Source: Enterococcus_E cecorum_B (lineage in GTDB: Bacteria; Bacillota; Bacilli; Lactobacillales; Enterococcaceae). Taken from it: a stretch of 64,000 nt of DNA. A program made the position numbers and the translations under genes. The notes below the pieces were generated by a model that was not told the DNA's origin, did no database searches, and worked only from the letters and a program-made list of their open reading frames with translations. The stretch covers positions 1 to 64,000 of the forward strand of contig CAMMST010000005.1 in NCBI GenBank assembly GCA_946499615.1. Direction: 5' to 3'. This document shows, piece by piece, positions 6,987 to 15,297 of the stretch; the stretch's first letter is position 1; each line of letters opens with the position of its first letter.

Positions 6987-9291
6987 AAAGGCCAAACACC
7001 ATCAAAAAAAACCGATGAATAAGAAATCTAAGCAAAATTCAAGCGGCTCATTATTTGTGAAACTAATCGGTATTGTGTTTGCTGCTTGTCTTGTACTATT
7101 CTTAGCGGGTGTCGGTCTATTCTTTTTCTATGCAAAAGATGCGCCAGAATTAACAGACCAATCCTTAGATACGACTGTCTCATCAATCATTTATGATGCA
7201 AACGGTGAAAAAATTACAGATATCGGTGCTGAAAATCGTGAAAAAATCAGTGCAACTGAGATTCCACAACAACTTGCTGATGCGGTTGTGTCAGTGGAAG
7301 ATAAAAGATTTTATAAACATATCGGTGTAGATCCAATTCGTATCGTTGGCTCACTGGTTTCTAATGTACGTTCCGGTGGATTACAAGGAGGAAGTACGTT
7401 AACACAACAATTGATTAAATTATCATTCTTTTCTACTAAAGCATCAGACCAAACTTTAAAGCGAAAAGCACAAGAAGCCGTATTAGCAATTAAATTAGAA
7501 CGTATGAAATCTAAACAAGAGATATTGACTTACTATATTAATAAAGTCTATATGTCAAATGGTATTTATGGGATGCAAACTGCTTCTAAAGCCTTTTATG
7601 GTAAGCCATTAGATCAATTAACCTTACCGCAAACCGCATTATTAGCTGGTATCCCGAATGCTCCAACCTTGTTTGACCCATATGCCAATCCAGATTCAGC
7701 CAAAAAACGTAGAGACATTGTTTTGCTAACCATGTATCAAAATAAAAAAATCAGTAAATCAGACTATGAACAAGCTGTGGCAACACCCATAAATGATGGT
7801 CTACTTACTACTCCTGCGACTCAAAGTGCTGATTGGAAATACTATGATAACTACATTAAAGAAGTTATTAATGAAGTGAAGTCAAAAACAGGAAAAAATA
7901 TTTATACAGATGGTCTAAAAGTTTATACCAATTTAAATGTGAATGCCCAAAAACGACTTTATGATATTGTGAATTCTGAAAACTATGTCTACTATCCTGA
8001 TAAAAATATGCAAGTTGCTGCGACATTAATGGATGTCCATACCGGTAAAGTTCTTGCACAAATTGGTGGACGTAATATCCCGGCTGGTACAATTTTAGGC
8101 TACAACTTAGCAGTAAGTACTTCTCGTGATTTCGGTTCGACAGTTAAACCAATCACTGATTACGGTCCTGCATTTGAATATTTAAAATACTCAACAGGAA
8201 AAACAATAGTTGATGAACCTTACACTTATGCTGGAACCAATATTCAATTAAAAAACTGGGATAATCAATACTATGGCACGATGACTTTGCGTAAAGCATT
8301 ATATCTTTCAAGAAACGTCCCTGCTGCTAAATTGTTTATGGATGTGGGCGTTAAAAATGTGAAGAAATTCTTGAATGGTTTAAATATTGATTATTCTGAT
8401 TTACAACAATTTAATGCCATTTCTAGTAATACTGGTAAGCAAGATGGTACCAAATATGGGGTTTCTAGTCTGAAAATGGCCGCTGCCTATGCTGCTTTTG
8501 CAAACGGTGGAACCTACTACGAACCACAATATGTCAATAAAATTGTTTATCAAGATGGCACAGAAGAATCATTTGAAGCAGATGGTACAAAAGCGATGGA
8601 ATCAACAACAGCTTATATGATTACCGATATTCTAAAAGATGTAATCACATATGGAACGGGAACAAATGCCCAAATTAGTGGCTTAATTCAAGCTGGTAAA
8701 ACCGGTACTTCTAACTACACAACAGAAGAATTAGCCAATATTGATACCTCAAGAGGTGCTTATCCAGATATTTCATTTGTCGGCTATACACCGAATTATT
8801 CATTAGCCGTATGGACTGGATATAATGATCGTAAAACGCCAGTAACTGATGATTCTTCACAAGTTGCCTCAGATGTGTATCGTGAGCTGATGAGCTATAT
8901 GACAGATGGCAATGAAAGCAAAGATTGGAAGATGCCATCAGGACTTGTACGATATGGACGAGAATTGTATTTTACCAATTCAAAAAGCTATTCTCAAGCC
9001 AAAAAAGCGAATACGCCAACCCAGGCATCAAGTACAAAAGCTGAAAGTTCAACGACAACAGAAGAATCAAAAACTGAAGATAATCAAGCAACCACTACCT
9101 CTTCTGAAGATACAACAGCTGTAGTAGAACCGAATAATCCAGGACAAAATAATGGTGCAAATGGCAACCAAAATAATAATGGAAATGGCAATACAAACAA
9201 TGCAACGAATAATAATGGGGCCTCTTCGCCGAATGAAAATGATAACAACGGCAATAGCAATAATGGTGCTACCAATAATAACAATCAATAA
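6964..9291 (+). CDS. pbp1A: Class A penicillin-binding protein 1A
   Basis: Bifunctional peptidoglycan synthase (775 residues) that polymerises glycan strands and cross-links peptides. A basic cytoplasmic tail is followed by a membrane helix (about residues 31-56). The glycosyltransferase domain (about 75-250) shows EDKRFYKHIGVDP, GGSTLTQQL and a KERMKSK-like segment. The transpeptidase domain has the active serine in the STVK motif (about 395), SRN (about 455) and KTGTS (about 580). The last roughly 100 residues are low complexity: first Ser/Thr/Glu-rich, then dominated by Asn and Gly, probably a flexible stalk in the wall. It starts at an ATG behind GGAG, inside the recU 3' end, and ends at a bidirectional terminator. 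Confidence 0.93.
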   Translation: MANQTSTRKAKHHQKKPMNKKSKQNSSGSLFVKLIGIVFAACLVLFLAGVGLFFFYAKDAPELTDQSLDTTVSSIIYDANGEKITDIGAENREKISATEIPQQLADAVVSVEDKRFYKHIGVDPIRIVGSLVSNVRSGGLQGGSTLTQQLIKLSFFSTKASDQTLKRKAQEAVLAIKLERMKSKQEILTYYINKVYMSNGIYGMQTASKAFYGKPLDQLTLPQTALLAGIPNAPTLFDPYANPDSAKKRRDIVLLTMYQNKKISKSDYEQAVATPINDGLLTTPATQSADWKYYDNYIKEVINEVKSKTGKNIYTDGLKVYTNLNVNAQKRLYDIVNSENYVYYPDKNMQVAATLMDVHTGKVLAQIGGRNIPAGTILGYNLAVSTSRDFGSTVKPITDYGPAFEYLKYSTGKTIVDEPYTYAGTNIQLKNWDNQYYGTMTLRKALYLSRNVPAAKLFMDVGVKNVKKFLNGLNIDYSDLQQFNAISSNTGKQDGTKYGVSSLKMAAAYAAFANGGTYYEPQYVNKIVYQDGTEESFEADGTKAMESTTAYMITDILKDVITYGTGTNAQISGLIQAGKTGTSNYTTEELANIDTSRGAYPDISFVGYTPNYSLAVWTGYNDRKTPVTDDSSQVASDVYRELMSYMTDGNESKDWKMPSGLVRYGRELYFTNSKSYSQAKKANTPTQASSTKAESSTTTEESKTEDNQATTTSSEDTTAVVEPNNPGQNNGANGNQNNNGNGNTNNATNNNGASSPNENDNNGNSNNGATNNNNQ

Positions 9292-9298
9292 TGAAAAA

Positions 9299-9340
9299 GA
9301 CACAAGTTGTAGATTTATCTCTACAACTTGTGTCTTATTT
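9299..9340. terminator. Bidirectional terminator between pbp1A and nth
   Basis: A perfect 14-base inverted repeat (GACACAAGTTGTAG and its complement, 8-base loop) has TTATTTTAT on the plus side and TTTTTCATT on the minus side. It can end both convergent transcripts. The nth stop codon abuts it. Confidence 0.85.
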
Positions 9341-9985
9341 TATACCAAGTCTTTTCTTACCTTCTTTGCAATATTGTAACACTGGACATTGGTCGCATTT
9401 TGGATTTTTCGCCGTACAATGATATCTACCAAAGAAAATCAATGTATGATGTGTTTGTACCCACTTATTTTTGGGAATTTTCTTCATTAGCGTTTCTTCT
9501 ACTTCTGATACACTGGCCTCGCTTTTCACAATTGCCAATCGTTTACTTACTCTTTCAACATGTGTATCTACAGCAATAGCCGGTACATGAAAAGCTTCTC
9601 CTAAAACAACATTTGCCGTCTTTCTCCCCACGCCTGGTAAAGCAATAAGTTCTTCTCTTGTTTGTGGCACCTCTCCATCATATTTTTCATATAATAGTTG
9701 GGCGCAAGCTTTGATATTTTTGGCTTTATTGCGATATAAGCCGATGGAACGAATACATGCTATCACCTCTTCAATTGGTGCATTGGCCAAATGGTAAGCA
9801 TCAGGAAAGCGAGCAAATAATTGTGGTGTAGCTTTATTCACACTTACATCGGTAGTTTGAGCGCTTAATATAACAGCAATTAATAATTGAAAAGGTGTTT
9901 CATAGTTTAATTCACACTTTGCATTAGGGAACATTTCATACATAATTGCAAGTACTTTTTGTGTTCTTTCTTTGCCTAACATCAT
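9335..9985 (-). CDS. nth: Endonuclease III
   Basis: Base-excision repair glycosylase/AP lyase of 216 residues that removes oxidised pyrimidines. The helix-hairpin-helix motif LPGVGRKTANVVLG (about residues 112-125) is followed by the catalytic Asp in VDTHVERVS; the lyase Lys lies within the GRKTA segment. The C-terminal [4Fe-4S] ligands are visible as C-x6-C-x2-C-x5-C (CTAKNPKCDQCPVLQYC). The start ATG overlaps the dnaD stop codon as ATGA, behind GGAGGG; the next codon is also ATG and could serve. The dnaD-nth pairing is conserved in Firmicutes. Confidence 0.94.
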   Translation of the reverse strand: MMLGKERTQKVLAIMYEMFPNAKCELNYETPFQLLIAVILSAQTTDVSVNKATPQLFARFPDAYHLANAPIEEVIACIRSIGLYRNKAKNIKACAQLLYEKYDGEVPQTREELIALPGVGRKTANVVLGEAFHVPAIAVDTHVERVSKRLAIVKSEASVSEVEETLMKKIPKNKWVQTHHTLIFFGRYHCTAKNPKCDQCPVLQYCKEGKKRLGIK

Positions 9986-10677
9986 TTTCCCTCCAACCAA
10001 TTATACATGGTGATTTTAGATTTAGGTGATTTGTGATTTGTAGTTTGCCCATTGGATGTAAATTTTTGCTTGCGTTTATTTTGCTCTTCTTTTACTTGCT
10101 GCGGACTGGTAATATTTTTTCTTTCCCAACTTAACAAAATGCGGTCAATATAGTTTAAACTATACGCTTGATTAATAACTGCTTCTTTCAAGGCTAAATA
10201 AATCAGGTCAACTGAATAATGATCTTCCTGAAGCCACTGATTGATGCGTTGATACTCAATAGAAGATAATGTACGACCGAATTCTTCCTCAAAATGTTGA
10301 AATAATTCTTTCACTTTCATCTGTGTGGAATTTCTTTCATTTTGTTTTGAAGATTGCGTAATTAACTGCTCAATACGATCGTAAATTGGCGAAAAGTCAT
10401 AACAATCAGTTTTTTTACCAGTTGAATCTTCCTTTTGCGTAATGAGGATTAATTCTTTTTGTATCAAATTATTAATGGCAGAAAATACGGTGTTTAAGGG
10501 TAAATTTAATTTTTCAGCAATGACACTGGCGTCTGGAAATCGATTCCCTTCTTGTACATAACGATACAGTTGCAACCAGATGATGAATTCTTCATTATTC
10601 ATGCCTATTTTTTGGTAATAATCTAATATCAAATTACTTACGACGGTTTGTCCTGCTTCTTGGAACTCTCTAAGCAA
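9982..10677 (-). CDS. dnaD: Primosomal protein DnaD
   Basis: Replication-initiation and restart protein (231 residues) that helps load the replicative helicase with DnaB and DnaI, both also in this window. The N-terminal winged-helix oligomerisation domain is recognisable from LILDYYQKIGMNNEEFIIWLQL and FPDASVIAEKLN (about residues 17-60). A C-terminal DnaB_2-type domain (about 115-190) contains LSSIEYQRINQWL and INYIDRIL-like motifs, followed by a basic tail. The start is a TTG six bases after GGGAGG: homologues begin here, and the open frame upstream covers the terminator of ridA. Overlaps nth by four bases. Confidence 0.9.
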   Translation of the reverse strand: MLREFQEAGQTVVSNLILDYYQKIGMNNEEFIIWLQLYRYVQEGNRFPDASVIAEKLNLPLNTVFSAINNLIQKELILITQKEDSTGKKTDCYDFSPIYDRIEQLITQSSKQNERNSTQMKVKELFQHFEEEFGRTLSSIEYQRINQWLQEDHYSVDLIYLALKEAVINQAYSLNYIDRILLSWERKNITSPQQVKEEQNKRKQKFTSNGQTTNHKSPKSKITMYNWLEGK

Positions 10678-10703
10678 ATAGATACCTCCCTTTTTATTAA
10701 AAG

Positions 10704-10738
10704 TGAAAAAAACTGGCTCAATGTAGTTTGAACCAGTT
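10704..10738 (-). terminator. Terminator after ridA
   Basis: Minus strand stem AACTGG-TCAA pairing with TTGA-CCAGTT, followed by a run of T, located between ridA and dnaD. It suggests dnaD-nth has its own promoter or depends on readthrough. Confidence 0.8.
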
Positions 10739-10750
10739 AGTAAAAATAAA

Positions 10751-11125
10751 TTAATCAATTGCCGCAATAATTTCAATTTCTACTAGCAAATCTTTAGGAA
10801 GTCTAGCTACCTCAACTGCTGAACGTGCAGGTAACTTATCATTGAACATTGTTGCATATACTTCATTAAATGCGACAAAATCATCCATATTTTTCAAGAA
10901 ACATGTTGTTTTTACTACGTTGTCTGGAGTAAGATTAGCAGCCTTCAATATTGCTTGAATATTCTTTAAGACTTGTGTAGTTTGTTCCTGAATATTTTGA
11001 CCAACAATTTCACCTGTTTTTGGATCAAGCGGTACTTGTCCTGATGCAAATAAAAATCCGTTTGCAATTCTTGCCTGAACATATGGTCCAATGGCTTTAG
11101 GTGCATCATCTGTATGAATAATCAT
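10751..11125 (-). CDS. ridA: RidA family 2-iminobutanoate/2-iminopropanoate deaminase
   Basis: Small trimeric enzyme (124 residues) that hydrolyses reactive enamine/imine intermediates made by PLP enzymes such as serine/threonine dehydratases. Family signatures: DAPKAIGPYVQA near the N-terminus, SGQVPLDPKTGEIVG, TCFLKNMDDFVAFNEVY, and the C-terminal VEVARLPKDLLVEIEIIA, which holds the substrate-binding Arg. The ribosome site GGGAGAG lies in the end of perR, one base away, so the two genes are coupled. The long upstream frame extension lacks a ribosome site. Confidence 0.92.
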   Translation of the reverse strand: MIIHTDDAPKAIGPYVQARIANGFLFASGQVPLDPKTGEIVGQNIQEQTTQVLKNIQAILKAANLTPDNVVKTTCFLKNMDDFVAFNEVYATMFNDKLPARSAVEVARLPKDLLVEIEIIAAID

Positions 11126-11126
11126 T

Positions 11127-11561
11127 TTATTTCTCTCCCTTTTTTTGACATTCTTCACAAATACCATAAACTTCTAAACGATGACTGTGGATTAAATGAT
11201 TAGTAATCTTTCCTGCAGCCATCTCCACGTCGTCTAAACCAGGATAAAAAAAGTCGGTAATTTTCCCACATTTTTCACAAATAACATGGTAATGTGGCAT
11301 AATTGTAAAATCAAAACGACTAGATGAATCACCATAGCTCATTTCTTTTAAGAAGCCTAAATCTGTAAATAATCTTAAATTGTTGTATACAGTTGCCACG
11401 CTGATACCAGGGAAACTTTCTTTGATTCCGTGGTAAATTTCTTCAGCTGTGGGATGTATATGATGATTCTCTAAATATTCTAATATAGCCATACGTTGTG
11501 ACGTTAATCGAACATTTTCTGATTCTAATTTAGAGATTGCGTGTTCTAAAGTTGTGCTCAA
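11127..11561 (-). CDS. perR: Peroxide-responsive repressor PerR
   Basis: Fur-family metalloregulator (144 residues) that represses peroxide-defence genes until iron-catalysed oxidation of a His. The winged helix (about residues 15-80) includes LTSQRMAILEYL and SVATVYNNLRLF. The metal-binding part shows SSRFDF (Asp ligand), PHYHVIC (sensor His residues) and DFFYPGLDD. Two CxxC zinc pairs are present (CEKC about 95; CEEC about 135). The local sequence is much closer to PerR than to Fur or Zur. Start is TTG six bases after GGAGGG. A near-consensus Per box lies upstream, and a perfect one lies before ahpC 7 kb away. Confidence 0.93.
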   Translation of the reverse strand: MSTTLEHAISKLESENVRLTSQRMAILEYLENHHIHPTAEEIYHGIKESFPGISVATVYNNLRLFTDLGFLKEMSYGDSSSRFDFTIMPHYHVICEKCGKITDFFYPGLDDVEMAAGKITNHLIHSHRLEVYGICEECQKKGEK

Positions 11562-11625
11562 ACGAATCCCTCCATTTCTGAAACTAATTGTATTTTACTA
11601 TTAATTTGTGAAGAATGCTAGTGAT

Positions 11626-11640
11626 TTTTAATAATTCTAA
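11626..11640 (-). promoter_or_regulatory. Probable Per box upstream of perR
   Basis: Minus strand reads TTAGAATTATTAAAA, matching 13 of 15 positions of the PerR palindrome TTATAATTATTATAA. It lies 65-80 bases before the TTG start and suggests autoregulation. I did not find an equally clear -35/-10 pair next to it. Confidence 0.5.
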
Positions 11641-11652
11641 ATATTTAAAGAA

Positions 11653-11686
11653 CAAAAAAATCCAGCCAACATGTTGTAGCTGGATT
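11653..11686 (-). terminator. Terminator of cysK
   Basis: Minus strand ATCCAGC...GCTGGAT with inner CAAC/GTTG pairing, followed by TTTTTTTG, 13 bases after the cysK stop. Confidence 0.88.
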
Positions 11687-11698
11687 AATAACTGAAAT

Positions 11699-12628
11699 TT
11701 AATCTTCGAATTGATATAAAGCAGTTGATAAGTAACGTTCACCATTATCTGGTAATAAAGCAACAACTTTTTTACCTTTACCTAATTTTACAGCTAAATC
11801 GTAAGCTGCTTTTAGGGCTGCTCCAGATGAAATACCAACTAAAATGCCTTCTTTTTGACCAAAAGTACGTCCTGTAGCTAAAGCATCATCACTCTTAACA
11901 GCAATCACTTCATCATAAACGTCGGTATCTAATGTTTTAGGAACAAATCCTGTACCAATTCCTTGGATTTTATGTGGACCAGCATTTTGTCCGCTTAATA
12001 CGGCTGATTCTGCAGGTTCTACAGCAACGACTTTAATTTCTGGGTAAGCTTTTTTCAACGCGTGGCCGACACCAGAAATTGTACCACCAGTTCCCACACC
12101 AGCGACAAATGCATCAGGTGCATCTTCACCAAAGGCATCGACAATTTCTTTCCCAGTTGTTTCTTCATGAATTTGAGGGTTTGCCGGATTTTCGAATTGT
12201 AATGGTAAGAAGTAGCCATTTTCTTTTGCTAGTTCGGTTGCTTTATCAATAGATCCTTTAATTCCCGCACTACCAGGAGTTAAGATTAATTTAGCGCCAT
12301 AAGCTTGCATTAATTTACGACGTTCAATACTCATGGTATCAGGCATTACGATAATAACATTGTAGCCTTTTGCCGCTCCTACCATAGATAAACCAATCCC
12401 AGTATTACCAGAAGTTGGTTCAATAATCGTATCACCTGGTTTTAATTGCCCATTTTTTTCAGCGGCTTCAATCATCGCTAATGCAATACGATCTTTCACA
12501 CTGCTTCCAGGATTAAATGATTCAACCTTAACATAAATATCAGCACCATTTTCAGGAGCAAAATGATTTAGTTTGACAATTGGCGTATTTCCAATTAAAT
12601 CGGTAATAGAATTATAAATTTTACTCAT
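11699..12628 (-). CDS. cysK: Cysteine synthase (O-acetylserine sulfhydrylase)
   Basis: PLP enzyme of 309 residues making cysteine from O-acetylserine and sulfide. Signatures: ITDLIGNTPIVKL, the PLP lysine in NPGSSVKDRIA (about residue 43), the substrate loop PTSGNTGIGLS, the phosphate-binding GTGGTISGVG (about 178), and GISSGAAL near the C-terminus. Start is the ATG with AAGGTG seven bases upstream; an ATG three codons earlier overlaps that site. It is a single-gene transcript with its own promoter and terminator. No serine acetyltransferase gene is adjacent. Confidence 0.94.
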   Translation of the reverse strand: MSKIYNSITDLIGNTPIVKLNHFAPENGADIYVKVESFNPGSSVKDRIALAMIEAAEKNGQLKPGDTIIEPTSGNTGIGLSMVGAAKGYNVIIVMPDTMSIERRKLMQAYGAKLILTPGSAGIKGSIDKATELAKENGYFLPLQFENPANPQIHEETTGKEIVDAFGEDAPDAFVAGVGTGGTISGVGHALKKAYPEIKVVAVEPAESAVLSGQNAGPHKIQGIGTGFVPKTLDTDVYDEVIAVKSDDALATGRTFGQKEGILVGISSGAALKAAYDLAVKLGKGKKVVALLPDNGERYLSTALYQFED

Positions 12629-12659
12629 TACATTCACCTTCTATGCTTTTGTTGATTCT

Positions 12660-12688
12660 ATTTTAGCGAATGAAATAGAAAAACACAA
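12660..12688 (-). promoter_or_regulatory. Promoter of cysK
   Basis: Minus strand: -35 TTGTGT, 17-base spacer, -10 TAAAAT, about 32 bases before the ATG. No leader RNA structure fits in the short 5' region. Confidence 0.6.
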
Positions 12689-12735
12689 ATCATTCAATTC
12701 GTTGTGATAAGTAAAATTTATCAGCTAAAAGTAAG

Positions 12736-12779
12736 GAAAATAAACAAGGATAGCTTCAAAAACGAAACTATCCTTGTTT
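12736..12779 (-). terminator. Terminator of tkt
   Basis: Minus strand: AAACAAGGATAG and its exact complement flank a 14-base loop, followed by TATTTT, 27 bases after the tkt stop. Confidence 0.85.
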
Positions 12780-12805
12780 CTCATAAATATTTTAAATCAG
12801 TCATA

Positions 12806-14800
12806 TTAGAAAGATTTGAAGGTATTTACTACGTTTTCTACATTAAATCCAAATGAATCAAGTACTAAATTACCTGGAGCAGAGGCACCAAATTCATCAA
12901 TAGAAATAATCTTGCCTTTACATTTTACATATTGTCTCCATCCAAATGAAGAGCCTGCTTCGATAGCGACACGTTTTTTAACACCTTTTGGTAAAACAGT
13001 ATTTTTATATTCATCACTTTGTTTTTCAAATAGTTCCATACTTGGCATAGAAACAACAGATACATCAATGCCTTCTTCAGCTAATTTTGCTTGTGCTTGA
13101 ACTGCAAGATTAACTTCTGAACCAGTTGCAATTAAAATACCTTCTGGCGTTTCGTTTTTAGCTGGAGAAACAACATAGGCACCTTTTGCAACCATTTCGT
13201 CGGCATGTTCTTTCGTTCCTTCAATGACTGGTAAGTTTTGACGACTCAATACTAAAACAGTAGGTGTTTCAGTAGACTCCATTGCTACTTTCCAAGCTGC
13301 ACGTGTTTCGTTACCATCTGCAGGACGAATCACATTCAAATTAGGCATGCTACGTAAGCTTGATAATTGTTCGATTGGTTCATGTGTTGGTCCATCTTCC
13401 CCAACAGCTACAGAGTCATGTGTTAATACATAAGTTACTGGAAGTTTTTGTAGAGCAGCTAAACGGATGGCTGGTCTTAAATAGTCGACGAATACGAAGA
13501 AAGTTCCACCGTAAACTTTTGTACCACCATGAAGTTGAATACCATTCATAGCCGCTGCCATTGCAAACTCACGGACACCAAACCAAATATTGCGGCCTTC
13601 ATAACTACCAGGTTCGAAATCTTTTTCAGCAGCAACCATTGTATTATTTGAAGCACTTAAGTCAGCTGAACCACCCCAGAATGAAGGAACAGCTTTAGAA
13701 ATAGCTTGAATCGTTTCTTTACTTGAGACACGACTTGCTTGAGCAGAACCAACTTCATATTTTGGTAAATCAAGATCCCATTTCACAGGAAGTTCACCGC
13801 TGAATGCTTGTTTGAATTCTTCTGCTAATGCTGGATAAGCTTTTTCATATGCAACAAATAATTGATTCCAAGCTTCTTCTGCTTTTTGCCCTTTTTCGAT
13901 AATTTCTTGTTGGAAACGTGTCTTTACTTCATCCGGAACTGTAAATTCAGGATATTCCCAACCATAGCTTTCTTTAGCGGCTTTGACTCCTTCTGCTCCA
14001 AGTGGTGCACCATGAACTGCAGATGTACCTTGTTTAGGTGCGCCAAAGCCAATGATTGTTTTAACTTCGATAAGTGTTGGTTGTTCAGTGTTTGCTTTAG
14101 CTTCTTCAATCGCTTTTGAAATTGCTTCCAAATCATTGCCGTCTTTAACTAAAATATGTTGCCAACCATAAGCTTCAAATCTTTGACCAACATTTTCTGT
14201 GAAGGCTTTGCTTGTTGGACCGTCTAAAGAAATATCATTTGAATCATATAGAACGATTAATTTACCTAATTTTAAGTGTCCAGCTAATGAACTTGCTTCT
14301 TGTGAAACACCTTCCATTAAGTCACCATCACCACAGATAGCATAAGTGTAATGATCCATTACATTGAATTGATCACGATTAAATTTAGCAGCTAGATGTG
14401 CTTCTGCCATTGCCATACCCACAGCCATTGCAATACCTTGACCTAATGGACCAGTCGTTGCTTCTACACCATCTGTATGATTGACTTCAGGATGTCCAGG
14501 TGTTTTGCTTTGCCATTGACGGAAGTTTTTCAAATCATCAATAGAAACTTGATATCCAGCACAGTGTAATAAACTATATAATAAGGCTGAACCATGGCCA
14601 GCAGAAAGAATGAAACGATCACGGTCTACCCAATTTCTAGAAGTTGTTGGGTTCACTTTTAGGTGTTTTGTCCATAGTGCATAAGCCGTTGGCGCAGCGC
14701 CCATAGGTAAACCAGGATGTCCAGAATTTGCTTTTTGGATAGCATCCATACTTAGTGTACGTAAAGTATTGACGCCTAATTGATCGATTGTATCAAACAT
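12806..14800 (-). CDS. tkt: Transketolase
   Basis: Thiamine-diphosphate enzyme of 664 residues moving two-carbon units between sugar phosphates in the pentose phosphate pathway. Visible: the N-terminal ANSGHPGLPMGAAP, HGSALLYSLLH, GPLGQGIAMAVG, the ThDP motif beginning GDGDLMEGV and ending in YDSND (about residues 154-185), TVHGAPLG-like AVHGAPLG, and the pyrimidine-domain FGVREFAMAAAMNG and THDSVAVGEDGPTHEPIEQL. Length is normal. The ATG at MFDTID has GGGAGG ten bases upstream. Position beside a YnzC-family gene and lexA matches the Bacillus lexA-yneA-yneB-ynzC-tkt order. Confidence 0.96.
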   Translation of the reverse strand: MFDTIDQLGVNTLRTLSMDAIQKANSGHPGLPMGAAPTAYALWTKHLKVNPTTSRNWVDRDRFILSAGHGSALLYSLLHCAGYQVSIDDLKNFRQWQSKTPGHPEVNHTDGVEATTGPLGQGIAMAVGMAMAEAHLAAKFNRDQFNVMDHYTYAICGDGDLMEGVSQEASSLAGHLKLGKLIVLYDSNDISLDGPTSKAFTENVGQRFEAYGWQHILVKDGNDLEAISKAIEEAKANTEQPTLIEVKTIIGFGAPKQGTSAVHGAPLGAEGVKAAKESYGWEYPEFTVPDEVKTRFQQEIIEKGQKAEEAWNQLFVAYEKAYPALAEEFKQAFSGELPVKWDLDLPKYEVGSAQASRVSSKETIQAISKAVPSFWGGSADLSASNNTMVAAEKDFEPGSYEGRNIWFGVREFAMAAAMNGIQLHGGTKVYGGTFFVFVDYLRPAIRLAALQKLPVTYVLTHDSVAVGEDGPTHEPIEQLSSLRSMPNLNVIRPADGNETRAAWKVAMESTETPTVLVLSRQNLPVIEGTKEHADEMVAKGAYVVSPAKNETPEGILIATGSEVNLAVQAQAKLAEEGIDVSVVSMPSMELFEKQSDEYKNTVLPKGVKKRVAIEAGSSFGWRQYVKCKGKIISIDEFGASAPGNLVLDSFGFNVENVVNTFKSF

Positions 14801-14852
14801 AGTAATATTGCCTCCCAGCATTTTTAGTTTTTTTTACTTTAATTACGCTTAC

Positions 14853-14881
14853 ATTATAGCGAAATTTACTAAAAATAGCAA
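14853..14881 (-). promoter_or_regulatory. Promoter of tkt
   Basis: Minus strand: -35 TTGCTA, 17-base spacer, -10 TATAAT, about 53 bases before the ATG. Confidence 0.7.
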
Positions 14882-14912
14882 TAGCTTGATGAAACCATTT
14901 TTTTATAATCAA

Positions 14913-15152
14913 TTATCGATTATGCAACCCTTTTTTCTTTTGAATTTTTTTAAGTTTTTCAGGAGTTACATCATTTCCTTGCAAATCAACAACTTTCATC
15001 CCTTCAATATGGTGACGCATCCCCCCACGGAAGGCTTCTAAGTATTCTTGACGCAATAAATGTTGCTCTTTTTGTTCTGCCTCAGTGAGACCTTCTTCCT
15101 TTTTCTTTTTCGCTAATTCATTAATTCGTTTAATTTTTTCTTCTGATAACAT
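14913..15152 (-). CDS. YnzC/DUF896 family small protein
   Basis: Small soluble protein of 79 residues. The start (MLSEEKIKRINEL) follows GGAGGAAGAAA; an upstream frame extension has no ribosome site. It has the DUF896 pattern: KIKRINELAKKKKEEGLTEAE, EQ..LR.EYL.AFRGGMRHHIE, and a C-terminal GNDVTPEKLKKIQ. It should form a two-helix hairpin. Function is not established; in Bacillus the homologue YnzC sits in the SOS yneA operon, and here it again lies between lexA and tkt, but on the opposite strand to lexA with about 145 bases between starts. Confidence 0.88.
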   Translation of the reverse strand: MLSEEKIKRINELAKKKKEEGLTEAEQKEQHLLRQEYLEAFRGGMRHHIEGMKVVDLQGNDVTPEKLKKIQKKKGLHNR

Positions 15153-15229
15153 TTTCTTCCTCCGAATATTTGTGATAACTATATAATAATATAAATATTC
15201 CTCAAAAAGCAACAATCTAAATCAAATTG

Positions 15230-15269
15230 CGAACGCTTGTTTGATTTAACGTTGGCAGTATGTTATAAT
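15230..15269 (+). promoter_or_regulatory. lexA promoter with LexA (SOS) operator
   Basis: The operator CGAACGCTTGTTTG (15230-15243) fits the Bacillus-type CGAAC-N4-GTTYG consensus and overlaps the -35 TTGATT (15241-15246). A 17-base spacer leads to -10 TATAAT (15264-15269). LexA bound here would block polymerase and so autoregulate. Confidence 0.85.
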
Positions 15270-15297
15270 TGTAAAAAAAGAAGAAAAGGTGATGAAA

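Noticed and set aside
9067..9303. Two overlapping minus-strand open frames opposite the PBP1A tail
   Set aside because: They are shadows of the Asn/Gly-rich repeat DNA: composition is Ile/Val/Leu-only, and there is no ribosome site.
9328..9579. Plus-strand open frame of 83 codons after pbp1A
   Set aside because: It lies wholly opposite nth, starts inside the terminator and has no ribosome site.
12638..12741. T-box or SAM riboswitch upstream of cysK
   Set aside because: The transcript leader is only about 25 bases long, and no T-box sequence is present.
14890..14925. Hairpin at the 3' end of the YnzC-family gene as a terminator
   Set aside because: The ATAATC/GATTAT stem is short, A/T-only and includes the stop codon; it is followed by A rather than T on the gene's strand.
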